This document shows, piece by piece, positions 1-7,611 of a DNA stretch of 34,783 nucleotides. Under the pieces are notes generated by a model. The model made no database searches. It was not told the origin of the DNA and saw nothing but the letters and a program-made list of their open reading frames with translations. This stretch comes from a virus: positions 1-34,783 of IMG/VR virus record IMGVR_UViG_3300035666_000097; one strand, 5' to 3'. Position numbers and translations under genes: made by a program. Position 1 is the first letter of the stretch. The number at the start of each line of letters is the position of its first letter.

Positions 1-586
1 GCACTCCTGACCCTTCCAGCGCATCAAGTGTCGCCAGAAGGCATTTACGGGGGATTGCGAGGCATCCCGATGCGAACATGGTGATGGGCACCAGCTCCGC
101 TGCGCACTCAGCGTCATTCACCTGATGTTTGAGGGCCTGCAGGTGCTCCGCCTTGGGACGCAGGGCTGGCCTGGCGGGCAGTGAGCGGCATGAGTAGGGG
201 ATGCACACGGTTGCCTGATGCTGATGGGCCAGCTCTGCCATGCGGATGACGTCGGCCGCGGTGAACTCAATGTCGTGGTCCAGTTGAATCCAGACGTCCT
301 TGCCGCTGTCGAGGAACCACTTGGTCGCACGGCAACGGCTGCGGGATATCAGGGCATCCTCCCGGATGGTGCGCAGGTCGGTCTGCCTGTCTGAACGGGC
401 GAACGTGGCCGTCAGGTCTACCCAGGACATCATGCAGGCTGCGCTGATGCCACCGTAGGCGTACAGCGAGACATGGATGGACGGCCTAGTGCCTGCCTGG
501 GTTACTGCTTGGACCTTGCTGGTCGGCTGCGGTGCGTAAATGAATGGATCTTCCATCTGCGGGGATTCTGCCTTGGTTGCGTTCAT
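1..586 (-). CDS. Glycosyltransferase-like protein (GT-A fold), 3' end outside window
   Basis: About 195 codons are visible before the gene leaves the window. It starts at ATG 586, which overlaps the previous stop as ATGA. The N-terminal 35 residues look like a flexible leader. A beta strand follows (IHVSLYAYGG), then an IREDALISRSRCRA helix, then the strand-plus-acid motif VWIQLDHDIEF. This order matches the nucleotide-sugar binding half of phage GT-A glycosyltransferases, in which a D-x-D motif binds the metal and sugar nucleotide. Later the motif TMFASGCLAIPR fits the family's acceptor-side loop. The substrate cannot be read from the sequence; phage enzymes of this kind glycosylate DNA, virion proteins or host surface. 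It is the last visible gene of the replication operon. The family call is inference from motifs. Confidence 0.65.
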   Translation of the reverse strand, partial: MNATKAESPQMEDPFIYAPQPTSKVQAVTQAGTRPSIHVSLYAYGGISAACMMSWVDLTATFARSDRQTDLRTIREDALISRSRCRATKWFLDSGKDVWIQLDHDIEFTAADVIRMAELAHQHQATVCIPYSCRSLPARPALRPKAEHLQALKHQVNDAECAAELVPITMFASGCLAIPRKCLLATLDALEGSGV

Positions 587-909
587 GGTACAATGTCCTT
601 CCGTTGGGTTGCGAGGTAGAGTTCATGGCCCTTGCTGATTAGGTAGACCACGCTGCCTCGGGGCACTTGGCAGGCTGTGGCGACGTCGTTGAGAGACAGG
701 CCGCGGTCACGCAGGTCGTAGGCCTTGCGTGCCATGTCCGGCGTGTGGCGCTGCTCGGTGACTTCCGGCTCATCCTGCATGACCGGGGCTGGCGTGCCGT
801 CCTCCTTGAACGCCATGTCCTTGGGGTACGACAGCCAGCCACGCTGCACGCCTATCTTCACAAGGTGCGGTGCCTCCATCAATAGTTTGGTTGTGTTTGT
901 TACTATCAT
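583..909 (-). CDS. Small helix-turn-helix protein
   Basis: A 108-residue protein joined to both neighbours by ATGA overlaps, which fixes the start at 909. The C-terminal half from about residue 58 reads as a helix-turn-helix: an MARKAYDLRDRG helix, then LSLNDVATACQVPRGSVVYL with the usual turn before the recognition helix. This resembles the DNA-binding segment of resolvases and sigma-region-4-like proteins. The N-terminal half has no recognisable fold. Its position directly after the primase genes suggests regulation or a replication accessory role, but I see nothing that identifies the target. Confidence 0.6.
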   Translation of the reverse strand: MIVTNTTKLLMEAPHLVKIGVQRGWLSYPKDMAFKEDGTPAPVMQDEPEVTEQRHTPDMARKAYDLRDRGLSLNDVATACQVPRGSVVYLISKGHELYLATQRKDIVP

Positions 910-1238
910 AACAGTGATATGTCTAATGGTGTTGCGGGCAAGTGCTGCCTACCCTTGCCGCTTTTATCTCCTATAAGCTGAAATATGCGTTGTCTATGTG
1001 CTTTGCCACTGGCGCCGGGGTGGATAACGCAACCAAACCTCCCGTCTGCCTGGATGACGAGATGGTTGCGTTGTTTGTCCCCTCCTTCCTCGGCACAGGC
1101 TGGGCATTGCCCGACCAATTTCGAGCCAATTTTACGTAGGCCTACCGCTGTCAAGCACTGTCTAGTGTTTGGGACGGATGGGACGGCATTTTCCAACTTC
1201 GTTTCTACTTTGAACACAGTTTTGCTACCTTTACTCAT
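906..1238 (-). CDS. Stand-alone CHC2-type primase zinc-finger protein
   Basis: From ATG 1238 the protein has 110 residues. C45-x2-C48 and C70-x2-H73 form a CHC2-like zinc site inside a compact beta-rich segment (LVGQCPAC, then GRFGCVIHP), as in the template-binding domain of DnaG-type primases. The neighbouring primase-helicase has a Prim-Pol catalytic domain but no such finger, so this protein may supply it in trans. The frame also opens at TTG 1301, overlapping the upstream stop as TTGA and giving 131 residues. I prefer ATG 1238 because the extra residues lie in one arm of a long inverted repeat. The choice is not settled. The stop overlaps the next start as ATGA. Confidence 0.65.
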   Translation of the reverse strand: MSKGSKTVFKVETKLENAVPSVPNTRQCLTAVGLRKIGSKLVGQCPACAEEGGDKQRNHLVIQADGRFGCVIHPGASGKAHRQRIFQLIGDKSGKGRQHLPATPLDISLL

Positions 1239-1297
1239 CTTGCACCGAGTTGAGAAGTGCCGTCCTCCGTCCCAAACGCTTGACAACGCTTGACAGC
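1147..1297. repeat. Long imperfect inverted repeat flanking the zinc-finger gene start
   Basis: Bases 1147-1188 and the reverse complement of 1258-1297 align over about 40 positions. Exact blocks are GCTGTCAAGC (10), GTTTGGGACGGA (12) and GGACGGCA (8), with a 2-base insertion in the left arm and a few mismatches. The spacer is about 69 bases and holds ATG 1238. The right arm also carries a direct repeat, GCTTGACAAC then GCTTGACAGC (1278-1297). Both arms are coding. It could be a replication origin, a binding site, or an RNA structure controlling translation of the zinc-finger gene; the sequence does not decide. Confidence 0.85.
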
Positions 1298-3280
1298 TCA
1301 AGCCATTTCCGACGAGGTCAAGACCACTTTCATGTAGCCTCGCGCCTGTTGTTGCTGACCGTCGCTACGGTGAATGTGGTTCGACGGGATGGCCTGGTGT
1401 ATCTCCAGCATCAGTTCCGCTGCCCGGCGCTGGAAGCGCTTGTCCGGTTCAGGCCCCCATTCCTTGTTGCTGCACATGGCCATATAGGCAGCATACAGCT
1501 CCTCGCTAGTAATACTATCCGATGACATACTACTAGCACGGACATGGTTCACAATAAAGTATCTCACACTATCACTTTCGCTCAATAAGTTGTCTATCAT
1601 ACCGCGCTGCCTGTCGCTGACCGGAAACGGCCTACCGGCCTGCATCACCCGGCACAAGTCCTCCGCGCCCTCCAGGAACCAGTTCAATATCCCGCTGCCT
1701 TCCCGCTCAATCATCACATCGTGATAGTTGGGGATCACCTTCTCCGGCTTGGGCTGGCTGAAGTCGAGCAGCAGCAGCCGTCTCGACCACGCGCCGAGGT
1801 CGCCCTGCACGTTGACCTTCAGCCGGCTATTGGCCGTCACGATGACGTTCCAGTCGCCGACCACGGCCTTGGCACCGCTCTTGCCCTTGAACTCGACGGC
1901 CAGCCTGTCGCCGCCGGTCAGCGCCTTCAGGAACTGGCTCTCCTCGCAGGACAGGAAGTCCGGCGGCACATCGCTACCGATCAACAGCGTCCGGTCATGG
2001 AAGTTGCCCAGTTCAAACCGGCTGCCCAAGTGATTCGTTCTCAGCTCGCTGCAGTTCTCATCGCCGACCAGCCGCCGCACCAGCCCGGCCACCGTGCTCT
2101 TCCCGCCGCCACCGGTTCCGGTCAGCAGCAGAATCACCTGCGGCCTATTTCTCTGCAGCAGCGCTAGGCCGCCCCATCTCTGCAGCAGTACCTGATCCTC
2201 GTGCTCGGGCAGCGCATGGTCCAGGAACGCCTGCCATAGACCGCTGCCCGCGCCCTGCACATACCGCACCGGCGTCTGGTTCCTTGACATCCACTCCGGG
2301 CCGAATCCGTGCATTGCGTAGGGCACGCTCCTGAGATCCACCATGACATTGCTGCAGTGCACCACGCTGTCCGGCCTGGTAAACGGATTACGCTCCACCT
2401 GCAGCGCCCCGATCAGATCGACCACCTGATCCGCGAAGCTCACGGTCAGCCGCGTCAGGAGCGCCGGCAGCCGCGGATCCTCTGTCGATGCCATCTGATC
2501 CAACAGAACGCGCCTGGCGGTCTCCAGGACCCGCTGCTGCATCTCCTCGCGGCTCATGGATATCCAAATCCCCCTGTCGCCGGCATACCAGTAGTGCTGC
2601 CCGGTCTGAGCATCGAATAACAAGCGCTCCTTGTGCGCCATGTAGCCGGCAAAGAAGGTTGGGTGCAGATTGCCCGTGCCGCTCCTTCCGAACGTCCAGG
2701 GCACGCCATGCAGCCGGAGCAACTGCGCCATCTCATCCCTACTGCCCGGCACCGGCCATCCATCGGGCCAACGGATCTGGCTGAACTCCAGCGCCACCGG
2801 CGGCCTGTCCACCAGCACGCTATACTCGCACCCGCTCGTGTGCACGCCCTTGACAGTGCTCAAATTACCCGTGCTTCGCCACTCGTACAGCGGCTTGCCC
2901 ATCATGCGCCCATTGACCTCCACCATCTCGGTCGTGCTGCGCTCCGCGCACGGCTTGGGGTATGACCCCGTGATCCTCACGCCGACCTGAGCGCCCCGCT
3001 TGCCCTTCCACCGGGCACTGCCCTGCAGCACCGGATTCACCTTCAGGAACGCCTCCAGACTCCCCTCATCGTCGAAGTCTATCGCACACAGCCCGCCGGA
3101 GAACTCCCCCAGCCTCACAGCCACGTTCCCATGCTCGAGCATGACCCGGTAAACATCCCTCTTGGTACTCTCCATGGTCTCCTGAGTGTACTTGACCATC
3201 GGAATCTTGGTCCCCGGGTTCTGCGGCACCAGGAACAGCGGCGTGCCCAGCCAGCCCTCGATCTCTTGCGTCGTCATCAT
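1298..3280 (-). CDS. Primase-helicase (Prim-Pol plus SF3 helicase)
   Basis: A 660-residue replication protein. The N-terminal part (about 1-170) looks like the bifunctional primase/polymerase fold: LGEFSGGLCAIDFDDEG holds the metal-binding acids near residues 68-71, and the preceding PQNPGTKIP is typical of the family. A middle linker (about 180-330) follows. The C-terminal half is a superfamily 3 / D5-like helicase: Walker A GTGGGGKST at 388-396, an RTLLIGSDVP strand, then WNVIVTAN as motif C. The protein would prime and unwind DNA at the phage origin. It follows the PIF1-like helicase with an ATGA overlap (3277-3280). A second in-frame ATG directly follows the first. No DNA polymerase gene is visible in the window. 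Confidence 0.88.
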   Translation of the reverse strand: MMTTQEIEGWLGTPLFLVPQNPGTKIPMVKYTQETMESTKRDVYRVMLEHGNVAVRLGEFSGGLCAIDFDDEGSLEAFLKVNPVLQGSARWKGKRGAQVGVRITGSYPKPCAERSTTEMVEVNGRMMGKPLYEWRSTGNLSTVKGVHTSGCEYSVLVDRPPVALEFSQIRWPDGWPVPGSRDEMAQLLRLHGVPWTFGRSGTGNLHPTFFAGYMAHKERLLFDAQTGQHYWYAGDRGIWISMSREEMQQRVLETARRVLLDQMASTEDPRLPALLTRLTVSFADQVVDLIGALQVERNPFTRPDSVVHCSNVMVDLRSVPYAMHGFGPEWMSRNQTPVRYVQGAGSGLWQAFLDHALPEHEDQVLLQRWGGLALLQRNRPQVILLLTGTGGGGKSTVAGLVRRLVGDENCSELRTNHLGSRFELGNFHDRTLLIGSDVPPDFLSCEESQFLKALTGGDRLAVEFKGKSGAKAVVGDWNVIVTANSRLKVNVQGDLGAWSRRLLLLDFSQPKPEKVIPNYHDVMIEREGSGILNWFLEGAEDLCRVMQAGRPFPVSDRQRGMIDNLLSESDSVRYFIVNHVRASSMSSDSITSEELYAAYMAMCSNKEWGPEPDKRFQRRAAELMLEIHQAIPSNHIHRSDGQQQQARGYMKVVLTSSEMA

Positions 3281-4533
3281 ACCTCTTCACGCCTTTCAAA
3301 CCGCAACGCCTCCTCGCTGATGAACCAGCCCTTCGGCCACTCGGTCAGGTAGATCCCGCCTAGCGTCCGCACCCGGCTTAGTGCCACGTAGGCCTGCCCG
3401 GGCTCTCGGGCCGCTCGGATATCAATCCTCGCGGCATCCAGAGTCAGCCCCTGCGCCCGGTGAATGGTCATCGCGTAGGCCAATCGGAGCGGGTATTGTT
3501 GGACGGTGACCCCCAGACTCTCAAAGAACCATTTGCGCCGGCCCAAGCAAATCTTCTCACCCCGACTCTCGACCACGATATCCCCACCCCGAAACTCCAC
3601 CACCCGGCCCACCTGCCCATTGTAGAAGCCCTGCTCCGCATCGTTCGCGGTAAACATGACCGCAGCCCCGGGCTTCAACTGCAGCACCCGCGGCGTGCTC
3701 ATGTTCTTAGTGGCGAACTCCACAGCCTGATCCACACCCTTGACCTCGGCGTCAAACACGGCAATCGGGCCATCGATTGAGCTCAACCGGTAGTTGTTCC
3801 ACTTGTCCACCTGCACGTTGTGCGTCATCAGCCGGGTAATATGTTCAGGCGGGTTCATCCTGAGCGCACTGCGCAGCAACTGGTTGTCCCGCGGCTTCAT
3901 CCTGCCCACCCGGAACCCGCTCAACATCTCAATGAAAGGCACGTCATTCTGCCGCCGCACCTTCTCCAGCTTGATCGTCTTGAAGTCGGCCTCCTCCCAA
4001 GCCTGACTCAGGAACGCCCAGTCGTAGGGCTTGCTCTGGTCGGTCCTGACCGGCGGCAATTGCAGGAAGTCGCCCAGGAAGATAACCTGTAACCCGCCGA
4101 AAGGTCGGCTGTCTTCCCTGATCCGCTTCACCCAGAAGTTCAGGAAGTCGAGGTGCCGGCCGGCCATCATGCTGATCTCGTCGACCACCAGCACCTCGGT
4201 GCCCCGCACCCGCTTGCGGGCGCCATGCACTGCCGGGTGGCTCTCCAGCCTCTCAGCAGCCTGCAGGAAGTCCTCGCCATCCTGCGGCCCCAACTGCATC
4301 CCGCACCACCTGTGCACGGTGGTCCCGCCTATATTCAGCGCGGCAATGCCTGTCGGGGCCGTCACCGCCACGTCCATTGCTCCCGAATCCAAGAATTGCT
4401 TGAGCAGCGTGCTCTTGCCCGTACCAGCCTGGCCGGTCAGGAACACATTCCCTCCGGTGGTGGCCCATGCCATGAACCGGTCCTCCGGTGTCGGATCGAA
4501 TTCGGCTTCTGCCGGCCAGGTGGTAGTCTCCAT
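3277..4533 (-). CDS. PIF1/RecD-like superfamily 1 DNA helicase
   Basis: 418 residues with the full SF1B set in order. Walker A is GQAGTGKST (34-42). Walker B is VLVVDEISMM. Motif III is FLGDFLQLPP. The 2B-like C-terminal part carries MTIHRAQGLTLD and YVALSRVRTLGG. This is the compact PIF1-like form found in many phages, an ATP-driven 5'-to-3' helicase used in replication or recombination. It sits one base after the exonuclease stop and overlaps the primase-helicase start, so the three are probably made together. No extra domains are seen. Confidence 0.92.
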   Translation of the reverse strand: METTTWPAEAEFDPTPEDRFMAWATTGGNVFLTGQAGTGKSTLLKQFLDSGAMDVAVTAPTGIAALNIGGTTVHRWCGMQLGPQDGEDFLQAAERLESHPAVHGARKRVRGTEVLVVDEISMMAGRHLDFLNFWVKRIREDSRPFGGLQVIFLGDFLQLPPVRTDQSKPYDWAFLSQAWEEADFKTIKLEKVRRQNDVPFIEMLSGFRVGRMKPRDNQLLRSALRMNPPEHITRLMTHNVQVDKWNNYRLSSIDGPIAVFDAEVKGVDQAVEFATKNMSTPRVLQLKPGAAVMFTANDAEQGFYNGQVGRVVEFRGGDIVVESRGEKICLGRRKWFFESLGVTVQQYPLRLAYAMTIHRAQGLTLDAARIDIRAAREPGQAYVALSRVRTLGGIYLTEWPKGWFISEEALRFERREEV

Positions 4534-4534
4534 A

Positions 4535-5197
4535 TCAGTAGGTCGGGATCAGGATGTCTGCCACCGCTTGTGTGAGCTGGACGTCGCGCAGGCAGTAGTT
4601 GATCGCTGCCTCGCGGTCGGTCTGGAAGAGCTCGCTGAACATGGCGCCGTTGCCGGCCTTGTCGCCCAGCCCGAGGTGCCTCGAGATCGCAGCCAGACTC
4701 CCGTGCGCCCGGTTGTCACCGAGCTGCCATGACTCGCGCAGGTCGACGATCAGGTCATTCCAGTACCTGCCATTCCTGAGCCAGTACGGCACCGTCACCC
4801 GGTGCTTCCAGCTCCTCTTGATCAGAAACGGTAAATCGAACGGCTTCACATTGAATCCGATCAATTGCGGCTTGCGCTCGAAGCTGTCTAACAGCGACCA
4901 GAACTGCAGCAGCATGGCCTTCTCGCCATCCGCATCGGCGCAGAGCACCGCGGGCTGCTCATGCTCGACTCGGTAGCCGATGCACAGCACCTGCCCGCTC
5001 AGGGCATCCAGTGCTGCGTGCTTGATGTAGTCGCTGACGTGGTTCTCCTCGGCCCGCTGGATTTTCTCCGCGATGATGTCCGGGTTTTTGATGTTGCCCA
5101 ACTTGACCTGGCTCGCGTCAAACGGTGGGATGACCAACTCCGCAATGGGGAGCGGTCCTGTCTCGATGTCGAAGTAAATACGTGGGTTTGCTGGCAT
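4535..5197 (-). CDS. DnaQ/PolB-like 3'-5' exonuclease
   Basis: 220 residues with the RNase H-like exonuclease motifs. Exo I is IYFDIETGPLP (D10, E12). Exo II is LIGFNVKPFDLPFL. Exo III is the C-terminal YCLRD (Y201, D205), with HGSLAAISRHLGL just before it. The arrangement matches the predicted PolB-like 3'-5' exonucleases of phages, which act without an attached polymerase. Likely roles are proofreading in trans or trimming ends during recombination. The start at 5197 lacks a visible Shine-Dalgarno site. The gene follows a 102-base gap, one of the longest in the left module, which has a stem-loop. Confidence 0.88.
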   Translation of the reverse strand: MPANPRIYFDIETGPLPIAELVIPPFDASQVKLGNIKNPDIIAEKIQRAEENHVSDYIKHAALDALSGQVLCIGYRVEHEQPAVLCADADGEKAMLLQFWSLLDSFERKPQLIGFNVKPFDLPFLIKRSWKHRVTVPYWLRNGRYWNDLIVDLRESWQLGDNRAHGSLAAISRHLGLGDKAGNGAMFSELFQTDREAAINYCLRDVQLTQAVADILIPTY

Positions 5198-5269
5198 AAT
5201 ACTAAAACGGTTTGGATTGGTAGTTGTGCGTTTGTCAGCGGATGCGCACCCCCCGCTTGTCCATGAGTC

Positions 5270-5292
5270 CCCAGCAGCAACGGGCTGCCGGG
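5270..5292 (-). other. Stem-loop between HTH gene and exonuclease gene
   Basis: Nine-base arms (CCCAGCAGC on the plus strand at 5270-5278, and 5284-5292) pair with one G-T wobble around a 5-base loop. It begins eight bases after the stop of the upstream gene. There is no U-run after it on the transcribed strand, so it is not a standard intrinsic terminator. It could stabilise or process the mRNA. The rest of the 5198-5299 gap shows no gene. Confidence 0.5.
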
Positions 5293-5299
5293 AAAGTTG

Positions 5300-5722
5300 T
5301 CAGATCTGCTTCCCACAGTGCGGGCACAGCTTGGGCGCCTTTGGCTGCTTGATCAGCACCGGAACGCCCAGCCATTCGCAGATCTCGGAGTAGGACTTCC
5401 ATCCGAATCCGGTCACCGAATGCGGGTGCAGGTGGCCCGATGCGTAAAGGCTAAGGGCCTCGCTCTTATCCTTCACCGCCATCCGGTTGAGGACATTGAA
5501 TGTCCGGGTGCTAAACGGCCATCCCCACTGCGCCTGAATTGCTTCCTTGGCCTTGGCCGCCATGGAGATCTGGCTGACCCGCTGCTTGCTCAATCCGAGC
5601 ACCGCACCGATGCGGGTGATTGACTGGCCCTCGGCCCTCATCTGCATCACCTCGGGGATGAGGTGCGCGATCTTGGAGTACTTCTTCTTGGGAGCAGTCA
5701 TAGACTCAGTAGTTGAGGTCAT
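5300..5722 (-). CDS. HTH DNA-binding protein with C-terminal zinc-knuckle-like tail
   Basis: I chose ATG 5722 because AGGA lies 5 bases upstream; ATG 5701, just after the upstream stop, is the alternative. The product has about 140 residues. After a basic start, a helix-turn-helix is clear: LIPEVMQMRAEGQSITRIG, then VLGLSKQRVSQIS, a sigma-region-4-like recognition helix. The C-terminus ends in LCPHCGKQI, half of a zinc ribbon, which would need a partner or dimer. The context among replication genes suggests a regulator or origin-binding factor; this is inference. Confidence 0.7.
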   Translation of the reverse strand: MTSTTESMTAPKKKYSKIAHLIPEVMQMRAEGQSITRIGAVLGLSKQRVSQISMAAKAKEAIQAQWGWPFSTRTFNVLNRMAVKDKSEALSLYASGHLHPHSVTGFGWKSYSEICEWLGVPVLIKQPKAPKLCPHCGKQI

Positions 5723-6488
5723 CCTCTTCCTGCTTAATCTGGGCTTCCTCGTCGGCCTTGAACTTGGCCTGATACCAAACCAGTGCATTGATCAAGCGCT
5801 TGTCGTCAGCGGTCTGCTTGACCTCGGCCCGGGCCTTGGGCAGCCAGTGCTCAATCAGGCTCGTGATGCTCTCCTCGGTTAGCTCTCGGAGCTCAATGCC
5901 CTTGTGCTTTCCGACGTGCACCTTGACCTTTGACGCATCGTCCGCCGGAGGTTGTCCGCCGCCGGTGGTCTTGCGGAAGCTCGAGTCCCCCGTAGCCGGC
6001 GCTGCCTTGCCCTCGGCTCCATCCTTCGCAGGCCGGTCCTGCAGCCGCACCCACAGCCCGCTGGGTGCCAATGCCTCGCCGCTCTTATGGGCCATGATCA
6101 ACTTGATGTTCGCGTAGGTCTTGCTCCCGTCCGCGCTCTGCTCGTGCCCGATGACCAGGCTGGCCGGCCGCCCGATGAGGCTCTCCAGATCCAGACTCTT
6201 GTTCTCCTGGTCGGTCAACTTCCGGCCGAACCAGTCCTTGAGGAACTTGGTCAGCGCCGCCTTCTCATGCAGGCTGGGCACCATGGGCTTGGTGAACACC
6301 ACCCAGGGCTGCACCGGGTCCCTGCTGTCGTCCTGCAGTTCGATCTCGAAGGCGAGTTTGAACTTCGCCTTCACGCCGTACTCGGTCTCGTACTCCTTCA
6401 ATGGGGTCACGTCCACGCACACCGCCCGGCCCGAGAACTCGGGGCACGGCGCGAAGTCCTTCTTACCGCCTGTTGCACTGATTATCAT
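5706..6488 (-). CDS. Probable ssDNA-binding / OB-fold replication protein
   Basis: 260 residues. The first 135 form a beta-rich domain (GRAVCVDVTPLKEYETEYG, then KFKLAFEIEL, then LIGRPASLVIGHEQ) with the spacing seen in phage single-strand-binding proteins. A linker rich in Pro, Gly and Ala follows, then a helical segment and a very acidic C-terminal tail (EEAQIKQEEDDLNY). Acidic tails of this kind recruit partner proteins in known SSBs. It lies directly upstream of the HTH, exonuclease and helicase genes. The start overlaps the previous stop as ATGA. No exact family match can be claimed without a search. Confidence 0.55.
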   Translation of the reverse strand: MIISATGGKKDFAPCPEFSGRAVCVDVTPLKEYETEYGVKAKFKLAFEIELQDDSRDPVQPWVVFTKPMVPSLHEKAALTKFLKDWFGRKLTDQENKSLDLESLIGRPASLVIGHEQSADGSKTYANIKLIMAHKSGEALAPSGLWVRLQDRPAKDGAEGKAAPATGDSSFRKTTGGGQPPADDASKVKVHVGKHKGIELRELTEESITSLIEHWLPKARAEVKQTADDKRLINALVWYQAKFKADEEAQIKQEEDDLNY

Positions 6489-6712
6489 GTTATCGTCTTA
6501 CCTATGTTGTTGTTGTTGTGTTGAATCGAGGCCTGTTTTTCGACCTCGGAAAGTTGCTTTGCCATCCTGGTGTATTGTTCCCAGTACTCGGGCCAGGTTG
6601 ACTTGATTCTGCGAAGGTTCTGCTCGTCCGCCACCAGTGCCGCGGCACCCAGTTTGCGAACGAAACTCCCACCGTATTCCATCATCGTCTCGATGGTTTT
6701 CTTGTCGGTCAC
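6485..6712 (-). CDS. Small conserved phage protein (GGSFV type)
   Basis: 75 residues from GTG 6712, which overlaps the upstream stop as GTGA; this fixes the start. The sequence TMMEYGGSFVRKLGAAALVAD, followed by WPEYWEQYTRMA, resembles a small helical protein often found in phage replication regions, of unknown function. The C-terminus includes four consecutive Asn. It is ATGA-coupled to the ssDNA-binding-like gene downstream. Confidence 0.7.
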   Translation of the reverse strand: MTDKKTIETMMEYGGSFVRKLGAAALVADEQNLRRIKSTWPEYWEQYTRMAKQLSEVEKQASIQHNNNNIGKTIT

Positions 6713-6858
6713 TTGCTTCCCTTTCCCTTTTTGCGTGTCCAGAAGCTGGTGAACTCCATCTTTTTAGCCCGTGCCGCCCTGAAGGCAGCACCGACCTCTC
6801 CGCGGGCCAGCACCCGCAATCCATCCCCCTCGCGCTGTATTTCCTTGGCTGATTTCAT
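6709..6858 (-). CDS. Tiny basic protein, 49 aa, unknown
   Basis: ATG 6858 opens a 49-residue frame (begins MKSAKEIQREGDG, ends TRKKGKGSK). It is coupled on both sides: its start overlaps the stop of a 25-codon ORF and its stop overlaps the GTG of the next gene. The composition is strongly basic, with helix-forming Ala and Arg in the middle, which would suit nucleic acid binding. No family is recognised. Support is the open frame and the overlap pattern shared with its neighbours. Confidence 0.55.
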   Translation of the reverse strand: MKSAKEIQREGDGLRVLARGEVGAAFRAARAKKMEFTSFWTRKKGKGSK

Positions 6859-6932
6859 TGCATGATGAAGTCGAAGTTGTTCTGCCTTCTGAGACGATGA
6901 TCAGGCGGCAGCTCGTGAAGTCTGGTGCTCAT
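6855..6932 (-). CDS. Possible 25-codon ORF coupled to both neighbours
   Basis: ATG 6932 overlaps the previous stop as ATGA, and its TGA overlaps the next ATG. The peptide would begin MSTRLHELPPD and end DFIMQ. It fills exactly what would otherwise be a gap in an otherwise gapless operon. It may be a real microprotein or a coupling device that carries ribosomes to the 49-aa gene. Only the arrangement supports it. Confidence 0.35.
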   Translation of the reverse strand: MSTRLHELPPDHRLRRQNNFDFIMQ

Positions 6933-7174
6933 GCTCGGAATTTCAGGCCCTCGACCAGGCTGATGCAGGTGTCCAAGATTTCGCGCTGGTGCTGCAGTGC
7001 TTCGAGTTTTTGCGCTCGGAGCTCCTCAATCTGCCGCAGTGCCTCGGCTAGGCCGGCCTCAAGTCCGCGGGCGAACTGAGCGGGGCAGACCTCGTTCGCC
7101 GGATAGGTGTGCACAACCTCGTCTCGGTTGATAGTGAATGCGACGGCGTCGACCATCGGTGTAGGTGGTTTCAT
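6929..7174 (-). CDS. Small coiled-coil protein, unknown
   Basis: 81 residues from ATG 7174, four bases after the upstream stop; an upstream in-frame ATG at 7213 would overlap the previous gene by 35 bases and is less likely. The second half (about 38-75) is a heptad-like helix (LEAGLAEALRQIEELRAQKLE) predicted to form a coiled coil. The first half has short beta-like stretches. No family recognised. The start has the A-rich leader AAACC rather than a Shine-Dalgarno site. Confidence 0.6.
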   Translation of the reverse strand: MKPPTPMVDAVAFTINRDEVVHTYPANEVCPAQFARGLEAGLAEALRQIEELRAQKLEALQHQREILDTCISLVEGLKFRA

Positions 7175-7178
7175 GGTT

Positions 7179-7403
7179 TTATGAGCAAAAATCCCTGCAT
7201 TGCTTGATCGCATCGTCTATGGCCTTACGCATCATCGGCCATTCCTCGGGGTTGATGCTGACTTTACCATGGCCATCAGCGGATTGGCTTACCTCGACGT
7301 ATTCGCCGCCACCTTCATCGACGATCTCAATGTCGGTGCATTCCATGGAAAGCATATGGTCGTCGGTCGGTGACAGCACCCATTTGATCGGTCGTAGTTT
7401 CAT
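7179..7403 (-). CDS. Hypothetical protein, 74 aa
   Basis: From ATG 7403 (ATGA overlap with the upstream stop) the frame gives 74 residues. It alternates short polar and hydrophobic strands and carries an acidic, Gly-rich turn (DIEIVDEGGGEY), followed by a C-terminal helix with two Cys. No motif of known function. It is part of the run of tiny early genes between the resolvase and the ssDNA-binding-like gene. Confidence 0.55.
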   Translation of the reverse strand: MKLRPIKWVLSPTDDHMLSMECTDIEIVDEGGGEYVEVSQSADGHGKVSINPEEWPMMRKAIDDAIKQCRDFCS

Positions 7404-7588
7404 CGTCCCTCCATCCACTTCTTGAGGTCTTGCAGTTCTGCCTCCTTGAGTTCCAGTTCCTTGATCCGCTTGTTCGCTCCAGCCAGTTGCCGCTCCAACT
7501 GCTTGGCAAAACCGATCTTAACGAACTTATTGAATCCCGCCGTGATGTAGGGCTGTCGGTCTGTGCGCGGGGTTTTGCTGACGACCAT
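7400..7588 (-). CDS. TPRTD-type coiled-coil small protein (copy 1)
   Basis: 62 residues from ATG 7588. The N-terminus SKTPRTD, a variable middle, then a long helix with KQLERQLAGANKRIKELE is the pattern of a small phage protein family of unknown function. Two further copies of the same architecture lie upstream (7833-8105 and 8102-8347). This copy is the most diverged: its helix keeps the LERQL and IKELE positions but lacks the EAKP ending of the other two. The stop overlaps the next start as ATGA. Confidence 0.65.
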   Translation of the reverse strand: MVVSKTPRTDRQPYITAGFNKFVKIGFAKQLERQLAGANKRIKELELKEAELQDLKKWMEGR

Positions 7589-7611
7589 TTTGTTGGCGTT
7601 AACAAGATGGT

